In this document: piece after piece, positions 42,878-52,396 of the stretch | How positions within the stretch are numbered: position 1 is the first letter of the stretch | Layout of the letters: every line of letters begins with the position of its first letter | Assembly (NCBI RefSeq): GCF_013403875.1 | Contig: NZ_JACBNX010000020.1 | Coordinates: 86,147-150,146, forward strand | DNA from: Burkholderia guangdongensis | GTDB taxonomy: Bacteria; Pseudomonadota; Gammaproteobacteria; Burkholderiales; Burkholderiaceae | DNA: 64,000 bases | Direction of reading: 5' to 3' | The notes under the pieces: generated by a model | Seen by the model: only the letters and a program-made list of their open reading frames with translations | The model's database searches: none | What the model was told of the DNA's origin: nothing | Made by a program: the position numbers and the translations under genes

Positions 42878-43555
42878 TCACACCGCGTGTGCGATCAGAT
42901 CCCGATACCCGCCGACGATCACGCCGTACGAGAAATACGCGAACAGCAGCGCGGATACGACGTGGCACGCGCGCATCAGCCCCGCGCCCGCGCGCTTGCG
43001 CCCGTGGCTCGCGAGCGTGCAGAGGAACAGCGTCCACGCGAGCCCGCCGAGGAAGAAGCCGGACAGGAACACCGACGCGGTCGCGGGCGTCGTCGCGCCG
43101 GCTTTCGCGATCAGCGCGCCGCCGACCGCCGCGAACCACAGGATCGCGCTCGGCGACGACATCGCGAGCAGCATCCCGCGCACGAAGCTGCGCGGCGCGC
43201 TCGCGTGCGGCGCAGCGTTGACGCCGTCGCCGTCATCGCCGCCGGCCGGCGCGGACGCGGGCGCGAGCGCCTCGCGCGCCATCTTCCACGTCAGGAACAC
43301 GAGCACCGCGCCGCCGCCGATCCAGACGACCCAGCGCACCGCGTCGAACCGCAGCAGCACGGCCATCCCGGCGAGCGCGAGCGCCGCGTAGACGAGATCG
43401 CCGACGCACGAGCCGACGCCGAGCCAGAAGCCCGGCCGGAAGCCGTGCGACAGCGTGAGCGACAGCATCGCGATGTTGACGAGGCCGATGTCGAGACACA
43501 GCGAAAGCGACAGGAAGAACCCGTCGGACAGCATCGAAGCAGGGGGAAAGCTCAT
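42878..43555 (-). CDS. LysE/RhtB family amino-acid exporter
   Basis: A 225-aa membrane protein with six predicted helices. The start MSFPPASMLSDGFFLSLSLCLDIGLVN and the GFRPGFWLGVGSCVGDLVY segment are typical. The loop between helices 3 and 4 has an Ala/Pro/Gly-rich insert (residues about 90-115). It lies 22 bases after ubiD on the same strand. Substrate unknown. Confidence 0.9.
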   Translation of the reverse strand: MSFPPASMLSDGFFLSLSLCLDIGLVNIAMLSLTLSHGFRPGFWLGVGSCVGDLVYAALALAGMAVLLRFDAVRWVVWIGGGAVLVFLTWKMAREALAPASAPAGGDDGDGVNAAPHASAPRSFVRGMLLAMSSPSAILWFAAVGGALIAKAGATTPATASVFLSGFFLGGLAWTLFLCTLASHGRKRAGAGLMRACHVVSALLFAYFSYGVIVGGYRDLIAHAV

Positions 43556-43577
43556 CGTTGTTCGAATGGATGCGGGG

Positions 43578-45134
43578 TTACAGCCCGATCTCGCGCCACA
43601 GCTGATCGACGCGCGCCTTGACCGCCTGATCCATCACGATCGGCCGGCCCCATTCGCGCGTGGTCTCGCCGGGCCACTTGTTGGTCGCGTCGAGTCCCAT
43701 CTTCGAGCCGAGGCCCGCGACCGGCGACGCGAAATCGAGATAGTCGATCGGCGTGCTGTCGACCAGCACGGTGTCGCGCACCGGGTCGACACGCGTCGTG
43801 ATCGCCCAGATCACTTCCTTCCAGTCGCGGATGTTCACGTCCTCGTCGACGACGACGATGAACTTCGTATACATGAACTGCCGCAGGAAGCTCCACACGC
43901 CGAACATCACGCGCTTCGCGTGGCCCGCGTAGCTCTTCTTCATCTGGACGATCGCCATCCGGTAGCTGCAGCCTTCGGGCGGCAGATAGAAGTCGGTGAT
44001 CTCCGCGAACTGCTTCTGCAGCAGCGGCACGAACACCTCGTTCAGCGCGACGCCGAGAATCGCGGGCTCGTCGGGCGGCTTGCCGGTGTACGTCGAGTGA
44101 TAGATCGCGTCGCGGCGCATCGTGATCCGCTCGACCGTGAAGACCGGGAACCACTCCTGCTCGTTGTAGTAGCCGGTGTGGTCGCCGTACGGGCCTTCGA
44201 GCGCGTGCTCGTACTTCGCGGCCGCGGTGTTCGCGGGGCGCGGCGGCGCGCCGGCGGGCGCGGGCGCCGGCGCGCCTTCCTGCGGGTGGATGAAGCCTTC
44301 GAGCACGATCTCCGCGCGCGCGGGCACCTGCAGCCCGTCGACGCCCGGCGTCAGGCACTTCGCGAGTTCGGTGCGGCTGCCGCGCAAGAGGCCCGCGAAC
44401 TGATATTCGGACAGCGAATCGGGCACCGGCGTGACTGCGCCGAGCGTCGTCGCCGGATCGGCGCCGAGCACGACCGCGACCGGATACGGCTTGCCCGGAT
44501 TCGCGAGCGCGAACTCGCGGAAGTCGAGCGCGCCGCCGCGATGCGCGAGCCAGCGCATGATCAGCTTGTTGCGGCCGATCAGCTGCTGGCGGTAGATGCC
44601 GAGATTCTGGCGCGGCTTGTTCGGCCCGCGCGTGACGGTCAGGCCCCAGGTGACGAGCGGGCCGGCGTCGCCGGGCCAGCAGGTCTGGATCGGCAGCTTG
44701 TGCAGATCGACGTCGTCGCCTTCCCAGACGATCTCCTGGCATGGCGGCGCGGACACCGATTTCGGCGCCATGTCCCACACGGCCTTCGCGAGCGACAGCA
44801 GCTTGCCGGCGTCCTTCAGGCTCTTCGGCGGATCGGGCTCCTTCAGCGCGGACAGCAGGCGCCCGAGGTCGCGCAGCGAACCGAGCGCGGCGTCGTCGCC
44901 GGCGTCGACACCCATCCCGAGCGCGACGCGCCGCGGCGTGCCGAACAGGTTGCCGAGCACCGGGAACGCGTAGCCGGGCGGCGCGCCGAACAGCAGCGCC
45001 GGGCCGCCGGCGCGCAGCACGCGGTCGCACAGCTCGGTCATTTCGAGCACCGGCGACACCGGTTGCGCGACGCGCCGCAGTTCGCCGAGCGCCTCGAGGC
45101 GCTGGATGAAATCTCGCAAGTCTTTGTATTTCAT
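43578..45134 (-). CDS. ubiD: Ubiquinone biosynthesis decarboxylase UbiD
   Basis: A 518-aa prenylated-FMN-dependent 3-octaprenyl-4-hydroxybenzoate carboxy-lyase. It begins MKYKDLRDFIQRLEALGEL; EGPYGDHTGYYNEQEW and DEDVNIRDWKEVIWA are family motifs. An Ala/Pro-rich insert of about 20 residues (around residues 285-305) precedes the EGPYGDHTG motif and is absent from E. coli UbiD. UbiX would supply the cofactor; it is not in this window. Confidence 0.95.
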   Translation of the reverse strand: MKYKDLRDFIQRLEALGELRRVAQPVSPVLEMTELCDRVLRAGGPALLFGAPPGYAFPVLGNLFGTPRRVALGMGVDAGDDAALGSLRDLGRLLSALKEPDPPKSLKDAGKLLSLAKAVWDMAPKSVSAPPCQEIVWEGDDVDLHKLPIQTCWPGDAGPLVTWGLTVTRGPNKPRQNLGIYRQQLIGRNKLIMRWLAHRGGALDFREFALANPGKPYPVAVVLGADPATTLGAVTPVPDSLSEYQFAGLLRGSRTELAKCLTPGVDGLQVPARAEIVLEGFIHPQEGAPAPAPAGAPPRPANTAAAKYEHALEGPYGDHTGYYNEQEWFPVFTVERITMRRDAIYHSTYTGKPPDEPAILGVALNEVFVPLLQKQFAEITDFYLPPEGCSYRMAIVQMKKSYAGHAKRVMFGVWSFLRQFMYTKFIVVVDEDVNIRDWKEVIWAITTRVDPVRDTVLVDSTPIDYLDFASPVAGLGSKMGLDATNKWPGETTREWGRPIVMDQAVKARVDQLWREIGL

Positions 45135-45722
45135 GGGTAAGGTCCGAGCCGCCCGCGCACGGGCGGCGATGGGCGGTGGCGGCGGCCGGCCGCACCCGCG
45201 AATCGAGCGCCGATTTTACCCGGGCGGCCGCGCGGATGCCCGGACGAGCAAAAAGTCGGCCCGCCGCGAACCCTTGGCGAGACGGGGCTCGCGGGCGAAA
45301 CAGGGTTTCATTATTACTTTTTGTTATTGATTCGAATTGTTATAGTGTTGACGAAATATAAAACCCTGTTAAAATCCGTCGACATTGGTTGCAGGGTATA
45401 AGGCTTCGAGCCGCCAATCACCGATCCTTTGACGCAGCGCGTCACCGTCCGCCGATACCTGCACGGCCTATCCGACGGTCTTAGTCGTAGTCACAGCCAG
45501 TGCCACCGGGCGCTGGTTTTTGCGTGGGTGCCACCGCGTACTGCCCGCCTGCAATGGCGCCGGCCATTTTTACCCGTCGTGGCCCCGAACGGTACTTATA
45601 CCGTTTCTCCGATACCTGCACGTCCCGACCAGGACGCGCGGTGTCGTGATTCTGCGCGGAACGTTCAGAGTCTCGCCTTCGAGCCGAGCGAGCCGCGCGA
45701 ATCATGTTCATGGGAGATCTGA
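45135..45722. promoter_or_regulatory. Long leader/promoter region of the lytic transglycosylase gene
   Basis: 588 bases without a confirmed gene. A good sigma-70 promoter is at 45348-45375. CAGGGTTT (45301-45308) and AAACCCTG (45361-45368) are inverted around it. The 14-mer CCGATACCTGCACG occurs at 45452-45465 and 45609-45622. The leader RNA from the promoter to the start codon would be about 340 bases. Confidence 0.5.
45348..45375 (+). promoter_or_regulatory. Sigma-70 promoter
   Basis: TTGACG (45348-45353), 16 bases, TAAAAT (45370-45375), in an AT-rich island that stands out from its GC-rich surroundings. Directed toward the transglycosylase gene. Confidence 0.65.
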
Positions 45723-46844
45723 ATGAACGCTTGGTTGTCGTGGCGTCCCAACGAGCAGCATGCGCAGCGATTGCGCACGATGCTGCGTCGCGGGACGCGT
45801 GTCAGTCACCACTTGCTCAGCGTAGTAGGCTGTATCGCTGTCGCGGTTGCGCTCGCCCTCTGGCTGCTGCCGACCGTGCGCGGCACGCTCGCCGCCAGAC
45901 TGGTGCCCATCGTGTCCGCCGCCGTGCAGGCCGGCCCCGCCCGCCTGCTGACCGGCCATCCGCTGCCGGCCCTCACGCCGCCGGCGCCGGGCGCGCAGCA
46001 GGGCGACGGCGAGAGCGCCGATCTGCCGGTCGCGTACGACACGCCCGCGTCGGATGCCGCTGCGGCCGATTCGGCGACGTCTTCGTCGTCCGACACCGCC
46101 GACGCGCACAATGGTCCGTCGCCGATTTCGCTCGCGAAGATGATTCCGACGCACCTCGTCGCCGCCGATGCGCGCGAGGACCGCTCGCTGACGTCGGCCC
46201 GCGAACAGGCGCTCGTCGCCACCTATCTGTCGCGCCGCTACCGCGTCGCGCAGGAGCCGGTCGGCCAGCTCGTGAGGGCCGCGTTCCAGACCGGCCACGA
46301 CGTCGATCTCGATCCGCTGCTGCTGCTCGCGGTGATGGCGATCGAATCGGGCTTCAATCCGTACGCGGAAAGCGGCGTCGGCGCGCAGGGCCTGATGCAG
46401 GTGATGTCGAAGGTGCATTCCGACAAGTTCCAGTATTTCGGCGGAACCGACACCGCGCTGCAGCCGCTCGTGAACATCCAGGTCGGCGCGCTCGTGCTGA
46501 AGGACTGCATCGCGCGTGGCGGCTCGCTCGCGAGCGGCCTGCGCTACTACAACGGCGCGACGACCGACGACGGCGGCTACGGCTCGAAGGTGCTCGCCGT
46601 GCGCGAGCGCCTGCGCGACGTCGCGCGCGGCCGTCGCGTGCCGCTCAACGATGCGCCGCAGTCGGCCAAGCCCGCGGTCGTCGCCGTATCGACGAGCGCG
46701 AAGCGCGTGCATGCGACGCTCGCCGCCGCGCAGCCGATCTCGGCCAAGGCGTCCGCCGCGTCGAAGGCGCCGCAGCAGGACGACGCGAGCACCGGCGATG
46801 CCGTGAAGGCGCAGCACGACGATCATTCGGAACTGGCCTCGTAA
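45723..46844 (+). CDS. Membrane-anchored lytic transglycosylase (SLT domain)
   Basis: A 373-aa protein. One membrane anchor (about residues 33-50) is followed by a Pro/Ala/Ser linker and then the SLT/lysozyme-like domain: catalytic Glu in VMAIESGFNPYAES (near residue 209), GAQGLMQVM, and LRYYNGA. The C-terminus is Ala/Lys-rich and probably disordered. It cleaves peptidoglycan glycan strands in the periplasm. Preceded by an unusually long leader and followed by a strong terminator. Confidence 0.92.
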   Translation: MNAWLSWRPNEQHAQRLRTMLRRGTRVSHHLLSVVGCIAVAVALALWLLPTVRGTLAARLVPIVSAAVQAGPARLLTGHPLPALTPPAPGAQQGDGESADLPVAYDTPASDAAAADSATSSSSDTADAHNGPSPISLAKMIPTHLVAADAREDRSLTSAREQALVATYLSRRYRVAQEPVGQLVRAAFQTGHDVDLDPLLLLAVMAIESGFNPYAESGVGAQGLMQVMSKVHSDKFQYFGGTDTALQPLVNIQVGALVLKDCIARGGSLASGLRYYNGATTDDGGYGSKVLAVRERLRDVARGRRVPLNDAPQSAKPAVVAVSTSAKRVHATLAAAQPISAKASAASKAPQQDDASTGDAVKAQHDDHSELAS

Positions 46845-46867
46845 CGCGCGCGGCCCGTCGCCGGACG

Positions 46868-46901
46868 AAAAAAAAAAGCACCCACGGGTGCTTTTTTTTT
46901 T
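46868..46901. terminator. Bidirectional intrinsic terminator
   Basis: A-tract, GCACCC-AC-GGGTGC stem, T-tract: about ten A before and ten T after, so it works for the transglycosylase gene and for the convergent aminotransferase gene. Confidence 0.95.
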
Positions 46902-46923
46902 GCTGTGCGCGGCTGTTGTGAGC

Positions 46924-48120
46924 TCAGCCGCGCCCGAACAGCCGGCCGAGCCGCTCGACCGCTTCCTCGAGCCGCGCATACGCGGTTGCGTACGACACGC
47001 GGATGTAGTCGTGCGGCGCATGCACGCCGAAATCCATCCCCGGCACCATCACGACGCTGGCGTCGTGCAGCATCGCGTTCGTCAGCGTCGCGCTGTCGCC
47101 GGCCGCCGGGTGCGCAACGTGGCCGCAGTGCGCGTACACGTAGAACGCGCCGTCCGGCATCACCGGCACCCTGAAGCCGAGCGATTCGAGCGCCGGGACC
47201 AGATAGTCGCGGCGCCGCTTGAACTCGAGCCGGCGCGCATCGTAGATCGCGAGCGTGCCCGGCTCGAAGCAGGCGAGCGCCGCGTGCTGCGCGAGCGCGG
47301 ACGCGCAGATGAACAGATTCTGCGCGAGCTTCTCCAAGATCCCGACGAGCGCTGGCGGCACGACGAGCCAGCCGAGCCGCCAGCCGGTCATGTTGAAATA
47401 CTTCGAGAAGCTGTTCACGGTGACGACGTCGTCGCCGAACGACAGCGCCGACACCGGCGGCGCGTCGTAGCTGAGCCCCTGATAGATCTCGTCGACGATC
47501 GTGAAGCCGCCGCGTTCGCGCACGGCCTCGACGATCCGCTTCAGCTCGGCGGGCTCGAGCGACGTGCCGGTCGGATTCGACGGCGACGCGAGCAGCACGC
47601 CGCGCGTGCGGTCGCCCCACAGGCGGCGCACGTCGTCGGCGGTGAGCTGAAAGCGCGCTTCCGGGCCGCTCGGCACGAGCACCGCGCGGCCTTCGGCCGC
47701 CGCGACGAAGTGGCGATTGCACGGGTACGACGGATCGGGCATCAGCACCTCGTCGTCACGGCCGACGAGCGCGAGACACGCGAGCAGCAGCGCCGCCGAC
47801 GCGCCCGCGGTCACGACGATCCGCTCCGGGCTGACCGTGAGCCCGTACGCGCGTGCGTAGTGGCCGGCGATCGCTTCGCGCAGCCGCGAGATGCCGAGCG
47901 CGCCGGTGTACTGCGTGACGCCGCGGCGCAGCGCGGCCGCCGCGGCCTCGACGACCGGCTCCGGCGCGGTGAAGTCCGGCTCGCCGATGCTCATGTGGAT
48001 CACGTCGCGGCCCGCCTGCTCGAGCGCGTGAGCCTCCTTCATCAGCTCCATCACGTAGAACGGCTGGATGGAATCGACGCGGGCGGCGAGCGTCAGCAGA
48101 GAGTCGGCGGTGGCATTCAT
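46924..48120 (-). CDS. PLP-dependent aminotransferase, class I/II
   Basis: A 398-aa fold-type I aminotransferase. The PLP lysine is in NSFSKYFNMTGWRLGW (near residue 229); SPSNPTGTSLEPAEL and the terminal RVSYATAYARLEEA are conserved. Resembles aspartate/alanine-type aminotransferases; the donor is not determined. It is 94 bases after nusB on the same strand. Confidence 0.92.
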   Translation of the reverse strand: MNATADSLLTLAARVDSIQPFYVMELMKEAHALEQAGRDVIHMSIGEPDFTAPEPVVEAAAAALRRGVTQYTGALGISRLREAIAGHYARAYGLTVSPERIVVTAGASAALLLACLALVGRDDEVLMPDPSYPCNRHFVAAAEGRAVLVPSGPEARFQLTADDVRRLWGDRTRGVLLASPSNPTGTSLEPAELKRIVEAVRERGGFTIVDEIYQGLSYDAPPVSALSFGDDVVTVNSFSKYFNMTGWRLGWLVVPPALVGILEKLAQNLFICASALAQHAALACFEPGTLAIYDARRLEFKRRRDYLVPALESLGFRVPVMPDGAFYVYAHCGHVAHPAAGDSATLTNAMLHDASVVMVPGMDFGVHAPHDYIRVSYATAYARLEEAVERLGRLFGRG

Positions 48121-48214
48121 CGGTCGGTCGGGGCGGGTGAGGCAGGGTATGTGAAGCGGGATACGTGAAGCGGGGGGGCATGCCGCAGGGCGCCTGCGCG
48201 CCCGCGGGGGAAAG

Positions 48215-48652
48215 TCAGCCGTTGCGGCGCGCGTGGATTTCGTCGGGGCGCAACTGCGCGGCGAGCTTGTCCAGCACGCCGTTCACGTACTTGTAGCCGT
48301 CGGAGCCGCCGAACGTCTTCGTCAGCTCGACCGCTTCGTTGATGATCACGCGGTACGGCGTCTCGACGTACTGCCTGAGCTCGAACGTCGCGATCAGCAG
48401 CACCGCGCGCTCGACCGGCGACAGCTGGTCGATCGGACGGTCGAGGCACGGCACGAGCGCTTCGGCGAGCGCCGCGTGATCGCGGATCACGCCGTGCAGG
48501 ATCGCGTCGAGCAGGGCCTTGTCGGCCTTGTCGTAGCCGAGCGCGCCGCGCAGCTGCGCGTCGATCTCGCCTGGCGCCGCGTTCGACAGCAGCCACTGAT
48601 ACAGGCCCTGCGTCGCCAGCTCGCGCGATTGTCGGCGGGCGCTCTTCTTCAT
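48215..48652 (-). CDS. nusB: Transcription antitermination factor NusB
   Basis: A 145-aa all-helical RNA-binding protein that works with NusE in rRNA antitermination. It begins KKSARRQSRELATQGLYQWLLS and contains VILATFELRQYVETPYRVIINEAVEL-type sequence (written here as AVLLIATFELRQY). Start overlaps the ribH stop by 4 bases. Confidence 0.95.
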   Translation of the reverse strand: MKKSARRQSRELATQGLYQWLLSNAAPGEIDAQLRGALGYDKADKALLDAILHGVIRDHAALAEALVPCLDRPIDQLSPVERAVLLIATFELRQYVETPYRVIINEAVELTKTFGGSDGYKYVNGVLDKLAAQLRPDEIHARRNG

Positions 48653-49164
48653 GCGCGCTCCTCTTCGTCGTCTTCGTCCTCGTCCTCGTCTTCCTCGTCG
48701 GCGAGCTGGTCGAGCGCCATCGTCAGGTTCGCCATCTCGACCGCGACGCGCGCCGCGTCACGACCCTTCTCGGCCATCCGCGCGACCGCCTGCTCGTCGT
48801 TCTCGGTCGTGAGCACCGCGTTCGCGATCGGCAGGTTGAAGTCGAGCCCGATGCGCGTGATGCCCGCGCCGCTCTCGTTCGACACGAGCTCGAAGTGGTA
48901 CGTCTCGCCGCGGATCACCGCGCCGAGCGCGATCAGCGCGTCGAACTGGCCGCTTTCCGCGAGTTTCTGCAGCGCGAGCGGGATTTCGAGCGCGCCCGGC
49001 ACCGACACGAGCAGCACGTCTTCGCCCGCGACGCCGAGGCGTTCGAGCTCTTCGACGCAGGCGTCCGCGAGGCCGTTGCTGACCGGTTCGTTGAAGCGCG
49101 ACTGCACGATGCCGATGCGCAGGCCGTCACCTTCGAGGTTCGGTTGGTATTGTCCGATTTCCAT
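48649..49164 (-). CDS. ribH: 6,7-dimethyl-8-ribityllumazine synthase
   Basis: A 171-aa enzyme for the penultimate step of riboflavin synthesis. VPGALEIPLALQ and GAVIRGETYHFELV are the active-site segments. Unusual feature: the last 17 residues are almost all Asp and Glu (ADEEDEDEDEDDEEERA), coded by a CTC/CTT-type repeat on the plus strand. Translationally coupled to nusB. Confidence 0.96.
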   Translation of the reverse strand: MEIGQYQPNLEGDGLRIGIVQSRFNEPVSNGLADACVEELERLGVAGEDVLLVSVPGALEIPLALQKLAESGQFDALIALGAVIRGETYHFELVSNESGAGITRIGLDFNLPIANAVLTTENDEQAVARMAEKGRDAARVAVEMANLTMALDQLADEEDEDEDEDDEEERA

Positions 49165-49228
49165 GATTTTGGGTCCGTGTGGTGGAATGTGCGTGGGGTG
49201 GCTGGATCGTCGGGTGTGTGGGCCGCCG

Positions 49229-50365
<1,137 letters not shown>

Positions 50366-50462
50366 AAGGGGAGCCAGAAAAAGGAAAAGGCGTATTTTAC
50401 GCCAGCCGGGCCGGGTTCGGCCGGCGGGGGCGACGCAGGCCGCCGCGCCCGCCGGATGCGCG

Positions 50463-50969
50463 TCAGCGCCCGCCCAGATAGTCGAGCTTGCCGAGCTCGA
50501 CGCCGTGGTGGCGCAGGATGTCGTACGCGGTCGTCACGTGGAAGAAGAAGTTCGGCAGCACGAAGCCGAGCAGGTACGTGAGCCCGGTGAATTCGAGCGG
50601 GCCGACGCGCATCTTCAGCACGATCTGGCGCGATTCGGTGCCGTCGATCTGCTCGGCGGTGAAGCCGTTCAGGTAGTCGATCGTCTTCTGGATCCGCGCG
50701 TGCAGTTCGTCGAACGTGTTCTCGACGTCCGGATAGCTCGGCGCCTCGACGCCCGCGAGCCGCGCGGCGCAGCCCTTCGCGGTGTCGGTCGCGATGAAGA
50801 CCTGGCGCGCGAGCGGCAGCATGTCCGGGTAGAGGCGCGCGCCGATGAACACCGACGGATCGATCTGCTTTTCGGCCGCGTGCGCCTGCGCCTTGCCGAG
50901 AATGTGCTGCAGGTTCGTCAGGCCGCGGATCAGCACGGGCACGGAGGCCTGGTACATCGAAATGGACAT
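50463..50969 (-). CDS. DUF1993 protein
   Basis: A 168-aa helical protein of the DinB-like superfamily. It starts MSISMYQASVPVLIRGLTNLQHIL and contains LYPDMLPLARQVFIATDTAKG, typical of DUF1993. AAGGAA lies upstream of the ATG at 50969; a much longer frame is open but the extension is low complexity. Function unknown, possibly metal-dependent. Confidence 0.88.
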   Translation of the reverse strand: MSISMYQASVPVLIRGLTNLQHILGKAQAHAAEKQIDPSVFIGARLYPDMLPLARQVFIATDTAKGCAARLAGVEAPSYPDVENTFDELHARIQKTIDYLNGFTAEQIDGTESRQIVLKMRVGPLEFTGLTYLLGFVLPNFFFHVTTAYDILRHHGVELGKLDYLGGR

Positions 50970-51192
50970 GGGCGATTCCTTCTTCGGTCGTGGGCGCGCC
51001 GTCGGGCGCGCGGGGGGGCGCGGCGAGAGCGGCCGCTTCGTCGGCATCATACGCGGCTCGCGTGATGCCCGCTTGAGCTCGCTTGGGCCCCGCTCGGTCC
51101 CGCTTGGTCCCGCTTGCCGGCGCGTCGCGCGCGGCGCCCGCCGTGGCATCATCGCGTGATCGCCGGGCGGCCCGGTAGAGACTGACATGAAA

Positions 51193-51262
51193 CGACCCCC
51201 ACGCTCACTTTGTTCGCTGCCCCCCGAGGGGGCGGTCAGCCGCCTTGGGGCGGCCCGGCGGA
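51193..51262. repeat. Interspersed GC-rich hairpin repeat
   Basis: Contains CCCCCACGCTCACTTTGTTC, then GCTGCCCCCCGAGGGGGCGG, then the arms GCCGCC-TTGG-GGCGGC. I recall near-identical intergenic copies in other betaproteobacteria. It lies directly in front of the LysR gene and ends at its ribosome site. Confidence 0.6.
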
Positions 51263-51269
51263 GGCCGAC

Positions 51270-52187
51270 ATGAACCTACGCCAACTCGAACACGTGATCG
51301 CTCTCGCGGAAGAGGGCAGTTTCGCGCGCGCCGCGCAGCGCGTCCACCTGAGCCAGCCCGCGCTGAGCCGCAGCATCCAGACGATCGAGGACGAGCTCGG
51401 CATCGCGCTGTTCGACCGCACGACGCGGGACGTGCAGATCACGTCCGCCGGCGAGATGGTCGTGCGCCGCGCGAAGAAGATGCTGTTCGAGGCGCGCTGC
51501 CTCGTGCGCGACGTCGACCTGATGAAGCATCACGATCTCGGCTCGGTCAGCTTCGGCGCGGGGCCGTACCCGGCCGCGATGCTGCTGCCCGCGATCCTCG
51601 ACGAGCTCGCGCGCAGCGCGCCGAAGATGCGGGTTCGCGCGGACGTCGTCGGCTGGCCCAGCATGCTCGAGGAGCTGCATCGCGAGACGCTCGATTTTCT
51701 CGTCGTCGACATCCGCGGGATTCAGCCGACGAGCGAGATCAACGTGATCGCGCTGCCGCGGCACCATGCCGCATGGTACGTCCGCGAAGGGCATCCGCTC
51801 GCGCGGATGGTCGAGCTCGACGCGACCGATCTGCACGACTATCCGATCGTGTCCGCGCCGATGCCGGATGCGATGCGCGAGGCGCTGCGCAAATGGCTGC
51901 GTTTTCCGCCGAATCACGAGATGGATTTCCACGTCGTCTGCAACGACGTGAACGTGCTGCAGGAGTACACGCGCAAGACCGACGCGCTGCTGCTGCTGAC
52001 GACTCACGCGCTGTGGAATCCGGCGAGCATGGCGGGGCTCGTGCCGCTGTCGCTGCCGATGCGCTCGCCGCTGTGGCTGCAGCTCAGCATCGTGTATCTG
52101 GCGGGCCGCACGCTGTCGCCGGCCGCCGAGCACGCGATCCGCGCGGTGCAGCGCGCGGCGGCGGTGTCGCCGGCGAGTGAGCAGTAG
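51270..52187 (+). CDS. LysR-type transcriptional regulator
   Basis: A 305-aa regulator. The helix-turn-helix is in MNLRQLEHVIALAEEGSFARAA and LSQPALSRSIQ; the rest is a periplasmic-binding-protein-like effector domain. The ATG at 51270 has GGAGG 7 bases upstream; the frame is open to 51210 but only through the repeat element. It is on the same strand as, and 209 bases before, the MFS gene, so it may control the unit that follows. Confidence 0.92.
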   Translation: MNLRQLEHVIALAEEGSFARAAQRVHLSQPALSRSIQTIEDELGIALFDRTTRDVQITSAGEMVVRRAKKMLFEARCLVRDVDLMKHHDLGSVSFGAGPYPAAMLLPAILDELARSAPKMRVRADVVGWPSMLEELHRETLDFLVVDIRGIQPTSEINVIALPRHHAAWYVREGHPLARMVELDATDLHDYPIVSAPMPDAMREALRKWLRFPPNHEMDFHVVCNDVNVLQEYTRKTDALLLLTTHALWNPASMAGLVPLSLPMRSPLWLQLSIVYLAGRTLSPAAEHAIRAVQRAAAVSPASEQ

Positions 52188-52396
52188 CGACACGTGGCGG
52201 CGGGCGCTCGCGTCCCGATCCGTCGCGCCGCGTGTCGATCGATTCATGATCTTGATGCATTGAATTATTGCAAATAATGCAATTGCGTTATTTATTACAG
52301 CGTCATTCAATGTCCTGACGCGGCCCCTCCAGGCGACCAGTAGGCCCCTGGCGACCACGCATAGCCGCGATAGCGCTGCATGGGACAGGAGACACA

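Noticed and set aside
45429..45722. 97-aa leader frame as a real protein gene
   Set aside because: TTG start without a good ribosome site and atypical composition; mentioned only as a possible leader peptide.
50366..50462. FMN riboswitch before ribBA
   Set aside because: The 97-base spacer is too short and lacks the conserved RFN elements.
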